Assembly (NCBI GenBank): GCA_001510575.1
Contig: LNGK01000008.1
Coordinates: 2,878,687-2,942,686, forward strand
Direction of reading: 5' to 3'
From: Knoxdaviesia capensis
Taxonomy: Eukaryota; Ascomycota; Sordariomycetes; Microascales; Gondwanamycetaceae
DNA length: 64,000 bases
Shown here: positions 58,580 through 64,000 of the stretch, one piece after another
How positions within the stretch are numbered: the stretch's first letter is position 1
How the letters are laid out: every line of letters starts with the position of its first letter
The notes under the pieces: generated by a model
Seen by the model: the letters and a program-made list of their open reading frames with translations, nothing else
What the model was told of the DNA's origin: nothing
Database searches by the model: none
Position numbers and translations under genes: made by a program

Positions 58580-61500
58580 ATGGCGGCTGCCTCACACAAT
58601 GCCTTCCATTATTCGTACTCTAGATCACCAACATCTTCGGCAAGATCATTTGATTCGTGTTCTGTATCGTCTTTAGCATCACCCAAAGAAACTGCGAGTA
58701 CCAACAGCAACAGCTCGTATGCGTCATACAAGCCACACTCTCCGTTCTCGAATAGCATGGCCGTGGTCGGACCTAGAGGTGCACCTACCCCGATAACAAT
58801 GCCATCCAAGACCTCGTCCTCATCCTCATCAAATACACCCCAGCCTCCGGGAATTCCACTGACACCTACAGTGCACACACGCGAGTTTCACCCTTTCACA
58901 CCCATGACCACATCGTCGACGATAGGTCGCGACTCATTAGCCTCAAACGAGTCAAATTCAAGCACCCCCGCTCTTGGGAGCGGTGGTGGTGCCAGTAACG
59001 GAGACAGCGTTATGACATCTCTCCAATCCTCTTTTTCTGGCTCGGCCGGTCGTGCGGCCGGCAGCAGTAGCGGTGGTGGAAGCGGAGCTGGTGGTAGTGG
59101 GGGAGGGGGAGGCCCCACGGCGTCATCGTCAGGTCCGCACAAACGAGCTTACCGACAACGAAGGAAAGACCCCAGTTGCGATGCGTGCCGAGAGCGAAAA
59201 GTCAAATGTGACGCCACAGAAACCACCAGCTGTTCGGAATGTTCTAGCCGCAACGTCAAGTGCCAGTTCACCAAAGAAACCAATCGTCGGATGTCATCGA
59301 TCAAGCAGGTTCAAGACTTGGAGCGCCAAGTTGAGCGGATGCAACGCGAGAATACTGGACTGCGAAAAATGCTTTCCGACGGGTATGGCCGACTAAACAC
59401 ACCCAATCTGGAAGTCAATGGAAGTACTAATTTTCAAAGTCGTCATATCACAGTGGTGGAAGAGCCCTCGATGGAAACTCGATCGATACGATTATGAGCG
59501 GAAGTAGTTTCCGCGACGACGACTTTAACAGCGACGACAACGCGTTGTTTGAACCCGAGCCAAAACGACGGAAGCGAGCATCGGGGCCGTTGGAACTAGG
59601 CCATGCCGAAGACTACGTCCGAGTCCTGTCAAAAGGAATATGGCGGCCGCCCCCTGCAGCATTCCGAGCTTATTCGCAAGCTGACAACTATGCTAATCTT
59701 GACGCTAAGGCGGCAGCCGCAGAGAGAATAGTGCCCATCAAGGTTATTTCTGAAGGCCAAGGGTTCATGGCCGCCGGAGCGTCGCAGTTTGGCTTCGTTA
59801 GTGGCGGCAGCGGTGGCGTTGGCTCCGGCCCAGGCGCGCATCGATATGCACCAGTCGTCGAAATGCCCTCTTTCCAAGCCGCCGAGCCTCTTATTAACGC
59901 CTTTTACGAATCGACTCACACAATGTTCCCAGTGTTACACTTTCCGACATTCCGGTCGATGATTGACGAAATGTACCAGTTTGGCCGGGCCGACTCGACG
60001 TGGCTCGCCGTGGTGTATGCAGTGTTCGCTGTAGGCAGCCTTTTTTCGCCAACATATACCGATTCCGTCCGATTTTACCGGCCTGCACAGATGTTGTCAC
60101 AATGTCAGGCCCTTCTGGACCCATGGACAGACGAGTTCACGCTTGACCATCTTCGGGCATATTTCCTGGTGTCTGTGGCTCTAAACGAAATGAATCTCCG
60201 ATCTGCCGCCTCGATCTGGTTAAGCCGGGCCCTGCGTGGCGCCCAGCATATGGGATTGCATCTCGAACCAACATCTACAACAACACTGACGTTTCTTGAA
60301 CTGGAATTGGGGAAACGAGTGTGGTGGTCGATTTATGTGTTGGATAGATCGATTGCAGCCGAGAGAGGCTTGCCTGCGATGATCGCCGATGCCGACTGTG
60401 ACGTGGTGGTACCCGCTGCCGTCGACGACCACTATCTCCATACCGACGGAACACGTGTACCACCAACCGCTGAGCCATTGACCCATTCGTTTGCGGCTGT
60501 GATTCAGGTGGCGCGGCTGTACACGCCGCTGCTCCGAGACTTCTTCGCGACAATTCCCGGCCGCCTTGGGGTACTCGATCGACGACTCGCGGAGTGTCTC
60601 AGCGCGTTCCCCCCCGCCTGCGACCCGTCCAGCACTGCTCCTCTAAGCCCGATCTACATCTCTCCGGTTGCGTACCAGCTCAGCGCACGAATACTCCTCC
60701 ATCGGCGAAACCTTTCCCCCGGATATGACCGTAGCGAGCGAACAGCGGCGGCCGAACAGTGTGTGCGCGCGGCTCTCGATACTGTGAATATCTTGATGCG
60801 GGTCAGCGGGTCCATTGCCGATATTTCTACCACTTTGCTCACGATGCATGTTTTCCGCTGCACTCTATTCCTCCTCTGGTCGGGCCGGTTTGAGCGTGCT
60901 ATCATGAGCACACGTGCACTTGCAGCGATTAACAACCGCCGGACGATTGCCGTACCATGCGGACGCTTCATCGGGTTTGTTATATCCAGGATTGGGGCGA
61001 AACGGGCGGAGCTGCTTGAAGGGGCTCCTGGTGTGCCACCGACCGCGACACCCGCGTCGGTGAATGAAGCTTTAATGGCCGATGAGGAATTGATTGCATA
61101 CATGAGTGCCGATATGCAAGGTTCACCAGACTCGGCATGGATTTGGGATTCGCCTTCGGGGTTGAGATCACCACCTTCTGGACCCGGCAACAACTCGGAA
61201 TCGTATCAGTCTCGATCTAGTGTGCGTGGAACCCCTCCTGTGCCAATGTCGGGCCGTGTGGATCTCCTTTCAAGCCCAGAAGCCCGTACGGGGCTGACGG
61301 AGCAGGAGACACGAGAGTGGGAAGGTTGGGAACGGATTATTGCAAACATTGTGGCACTAGGAAACGGCTTGACACCAACACCAACGACAAGCCCGGTGCC
61401 TCAGCCCCCGCAAGCCCAAACTGTTCAAGGCGGCCCTAGTCTCCCACCACCGCCTCCACTAGCACACCACCAGCCGCCGCCGCCGCCACAACGATACCCT

Positions 61501-61857
61501 CCCCCGCAACACACTCAGTCGCCTCTTTCGACCCACCATCCGCACCCGTATCAACAACTCCCGCCGCCTCCACAGCACCACCGGCAAGGTCCGCCACCGC
61601 CTGGATGGGTTGCCGTCAAGCACGAGCAGCAACAGCAGCAACCTCCTCCGCCTCCGCACTTCCCGCCGTCTCTGCCTCCACCACAAGCGTTCTTGCCCTC
61701 CATTGGCAGCCGTTCTGGACCTCCGCAGCCTCCGGGGTTGCCGCCGGTGGGGCCGGCGCTCGGACCAGGTCCTGCCCCTGCGCCCGGAGGGGCTCCTTCG
61801 GCCCCCGGGGGCAAACCCCGTGGACCGGAGCGGATTCGCATTGCGGATATAATATGA
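58580..61857 (+). CDS. Zn2Cys6 (fungal-type zinc cluster) transcription factor
   Basis: Two exons are inferred, 58580-59382 and 59454-61857. The 71-nt intron is GTATGG...TACTAAT...CACAG, and the joined product has 1068 aa. The N-terminus is Ser/Thr/Pro-rich. The binuclear zinc cluster starts near residue 200 (CDACRERKVKCD, then CSEC, C in KCQF), followed by a linker and a short coiled coil (VQDLERQVERMQ). Downstream, residues about 410-620 match the Fungal_trans regulatory domain (FPVLHFPTFRSM, the RAYFLVSVALNEM and GLHLEP segments, WWSIYVLDR). The last 150 residues are Pro/Gln/His-rich. Without splicing, the first frame ends at 59495-59497, giving a 306-aa DNA-binding-only protein. Eurotiomycete homologs with the same RRKDPSCDACRERK cluster exist; I cannot name the regulon. 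The 23.6-kb upstream gap suggests complex regulation. Confidence 0.88.
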
Positions 61858-63076
61858 TTTCGAATTTCCTCTCTTGGCATTTGACCATTTACTTTCTTTA
61901 TATTCTGGATTTTGTTTCATTTTTAATTTGCGGTTTCAAGGATGCATTTAGCATACATCAGCATCATACACAGATATTTTGCTTTTCGGTTCTCTTGATA
62001 CCTACCAGCTCTCGTTCGATTTTTCCATTCGTTGTCTTCGGTTCTTGTCATACCCCCTTCCATTTTGCTGCCTTCTACGATACTCCATTTTCACTTTTAT
62101 TTTAATCTTGTGACTTTTATTTTCATATCTTGTTCTCATAACTCACTGAAAGCCCTTTCACGCAACCCATTTATTTATCCTATTCTAACTTTTGACTGGC
62201 ACTGTTCGTCATTTCCTTCCTCCCCAAGCAAGACTCCTTCTCTTTCTGGCCCTTTTTATCTTCTTTCATGTAATGCCCGGTCACACAATTATTTTTATTT
62301 TATTTTTTTACTTTTGTAATCTCAATTTTCTTTTTTCGAATATGTCCTTTTCTCTATTTTCACTTTTCACCGCGGGTAGGGAGGGTTTAAGGAGGTTGGG
62401 AACTTGGGGGACACCCCGAGAGACTTGGACTCTGTCAACACGTTTTTTCTTCTTTTCTTTTTCTTCTCTCATGAAAACTTCGTCTTTTTTTGTAAGTTGG
62501 GTTGCGTTATCTGCTTCGTCTTATTTATCTTCTTTTTTTCTTTTCTGATATGTCTTGGATGGTCCGTGTGCGCGTGGACTTCTGGCTTTGGTATTTTTAT
62601 CTATACTCCTTCTTTTTCACCTCGGTTCTGTGCTTGCTTGCTTTATTTCAACATACCCAGCCCCTTTTTTCTCGTCTTGCTCTTTTCTATGCACCATAAT
62701 TCATCTGTTGTGTGGCTCCTTGGATAGTCGTTTAGTTTTCTTCTTTTCTCTCCAAAATTCTCATGCGTTTCACACATGTGTGTTTTTGATATCGTGTTAC
62801 TCAATTTATTAATGCTCCCGCTACGCGATGTAGTTTCCTTGTTCAATTGCTCTGCGTTTTTCATACCCTGTATTCTTGGGAATTCTGTTTCATTCATGAT
62901 AACAATGTCCTGGGAAGCGGGACGACAACTGGCTGGCGTTGAAGATGGCTATGCACCATGTCTGAGAGGTGTGACATATGATGATGGCTGGATTAACGCT
63001 AACAAACTGAAAAGTCCAAGATGGGGAAAATACAAAAGACTTTTGGTTGAGTTGAATGGGAGACCTGGCACCCGCT
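61858..63076. other. Convergent 3' region between the zinc-cluster gene and glutamate decarboxylase
   Basis: 1.2 kb between two facing stop codons. It is T-rich on the plus strand, consistent with a long 3' UTR of the transcription factor gene. No gene is recognised. Confidence 0.55.
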
Positions 63077-64000
63077 TTAGCAGATGGCGTGGGTCTTTCC
63101 AGTCTTTCCCTGAAGCGAGTGCTTCTCGTGCTGCAAAAGCGGAAAGAAGAAGAGTCGTTAGCACTGGTTATTCCTTGGAAAAAGCCTCGCTAGCTTTGCA
63201 TATTTGGATATCTGGCTTACCATGAAGCGGTGGTGGTTATGAACAGCGCGGCCGCTCGCAGTGTGGTGTTGGCGGATATACTCCTGTTGGCGCCGGATAC
63301 TCTCGCGGTCCATCTGGTTCAGCAGGCCGACGCACAGACGGATATCCGAGATCAGGCTGTCACAGCGGCTGCGCGTGAAGTCCTCGCGCACCACCACGCG
63401 CAGCATCTTGAGGTTCCCGGTGTTGGGCGCCATGGTATAGGCCGGGACGACCCAGCCGCGCACGCGCAGCTGGTGGGCGAGGGCGAACTCGTCGTAGAAG
63501 CGCTGTTCCTGCTTCTTGGGCTTCTCCTCGTCGCTTGAGTCCGGCCCGGGCTCGGCGGTGCCCTTACCATCGGCGGTAGTCTCGTCGCCGTTCTCGCCTT
63601 CGCCGTCATCCTCGCCCTCGTCATCCTCGTCGTCCCCTTCCGCGGGCGCATCGGCAAAGCGGAAGGCCACCAGCGGCAGGCCGGCGCCGCCGGTCTCGCT
63701 CATGATGACAAAGCCCTGGTCGACGAGCGCGGCGGAGAGGTAGTCGGCGGTGCGGGTCAGGTTCGACATGATGGCGTGGTAGCCCTTCTTGCCGAGGCGG
63801 ATGAGCTGGTAGTACTGGCCGATGACCTGGGAGGCCCCCTTGGAGAAGTTGAGGGTGAAGGAGGCCTGTTCGGCGCCGAGGTAGTTGATGTTGAAGACCA
63901 GCTCGCGGGGCAGGTAGTGGGCGGAGCGCCAGATCACCCAGCCAACACCGGGGTAGACAAGGCCGTACTGTTCACGAAGGATGCTAGTTAGTAGGAGATA
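63077..64000 (-). CDS. GAD1: Glutamate decarboxylase, C-terminal part (cut by the window edge)
   Basis: This PLP enzyme converts glutamate to GABA, the first step of the GABA shunt. Visible exons are 63967-63221 and a last exon 63130-63077 of 18 codons. The last intron is GTAAGC...GCTAAC...TTTTGCAG, and its use gives the tail HEKHSLQGKTGKTHAIC. Reading through instead gives an unrelated end. Upstream of 63967 is another acceptor (TACTAAC...AACAG), so 63968-64000 is intron. The first visible residues, YGLVYPGVGWVIWR, follow directly after the family's conserved HK, so the PLP lysine codon lies outside the window. NFSKGASQVIGQYYQLIRLGKKGY is the hallmark segment. An Asp/Glu-rich insert of about 45 residues separates LPLVAFRF from YDEFALAHQLRVRGW; most GADs have only a few residues there. 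Identity is secure; the gene is partial. Confidence 0.93.

Noticed and set aside
59494..61857. A separate second gene starting at the ATG overlapping the stop of the zinc-cluster frame
   Set aside because: A 71-nt intron with branch site and acceptor joins the two frames, and zinc cluster plus Fungal_trans domain in one protein is the normal family architecture.
63158..63220. Glutamate decarboxylase tail read through the last intron (ending ...RNNQC)
   Set aside because: GTAAGC, GCTAAC and TTTTGCAG define a clean intron, and the spliced tail ends in GKTHAIC, which looks like normal GAD C-termini.
1..64000. tRNA, 5S rRNA, spliceosomal RNA or CRISPR-like arrays
   Set aside because: Scanned by eye for B-box (GGTTCGANTCC), 5S and snRNA core motifs and for regularly spaced repeats; none was found. 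A covariance-model search would be more sensitive.

Overview
The window is nuclear DNA of a filamentous ascomycete (Pezizomycotina). The evidence is short 50-125 nt introns with GT..AG ends and CTAAC/TAAC branch sites, pyrimidine-rich 5' leaders, CCACCATGG-type start contexts, a Zn2Cys6 regulator, and single-copy fungal housekeeping genes. Several proteins (Rpt6, the BYS1/thaumatin-like protein, the zinc-cluster factor) read like Eurotiomycete versions, but the class is an inference. Three runs of N, all inside poly-C or poly-G, show that this is an assembly with homopolymer gaps.

Layout. 1-2.5 kb: no gene seen. 2.5-3.8 kb (-): proteasome ATPase RPT6. 4.5-5.8 kb (-): NAPE-PLD/FMP30-like metallo-hydrolase. 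8.9-12.8 kb (+): VNX1-type vacuolar cation/H+ exchanger. 13.7-14.3 kb (-): a possible small spliced gene between two convergent 3' ends. 15.2-16.1 kb (-): POF1-like nucleotidyltransferase. 16.5-20.0 kb (-): seven-exon VPS11. 21.2-25.0 kb (+): six-exon UFD2. 25.8-27.4 kb (-): mitochondrial acetylornithine aminotransferase ARG8. 28.1-28.6 kb (-): small secreted BYS1/thaumatin-like protein. 32.2-34.9 kb (+): large alpha/beta-hydrolase. 34.9-58.6 kb: a 23.6-kb stretch with no recognisable protein gene. 58.6-61.9 kb (+): Zn2Cys6 transcription factor, read here as one gene with a 71-nt intron. 63.1 kb to the right edge (-): 3' part of glutamate decarboxylase.

The genes are not a pathway cluster. 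RPT6 and UFD2 both serve ubiquitin-proteasome degradation, and VPS11 and VNX1 both serve the vacuole; the rest are unrelated housekeeping or accessory functions. VPS11 and UFD2 share a 1.24-kb divergent promoter.

The most unusual content lies in the 23.6-kb gap. Near 48.7-49.04 kb is a dense set of nested inverted repeats, including a perfect 13-bp pair and a C(UUCG)G hairpin. It is preceded by a TATA-like element and followed within 12 nt by TTTTT, and I read it as a probable Pol III-type structured RNA of about 320 nt. The last 4.6 kb before the transcription factor is pyrimidine-rich and ends in a strong 3' splice site 11 nt before the ATG, suggesting a long spliced leader. All exon boundaries were derived by eye from splice consensus and frame, without transcript data.
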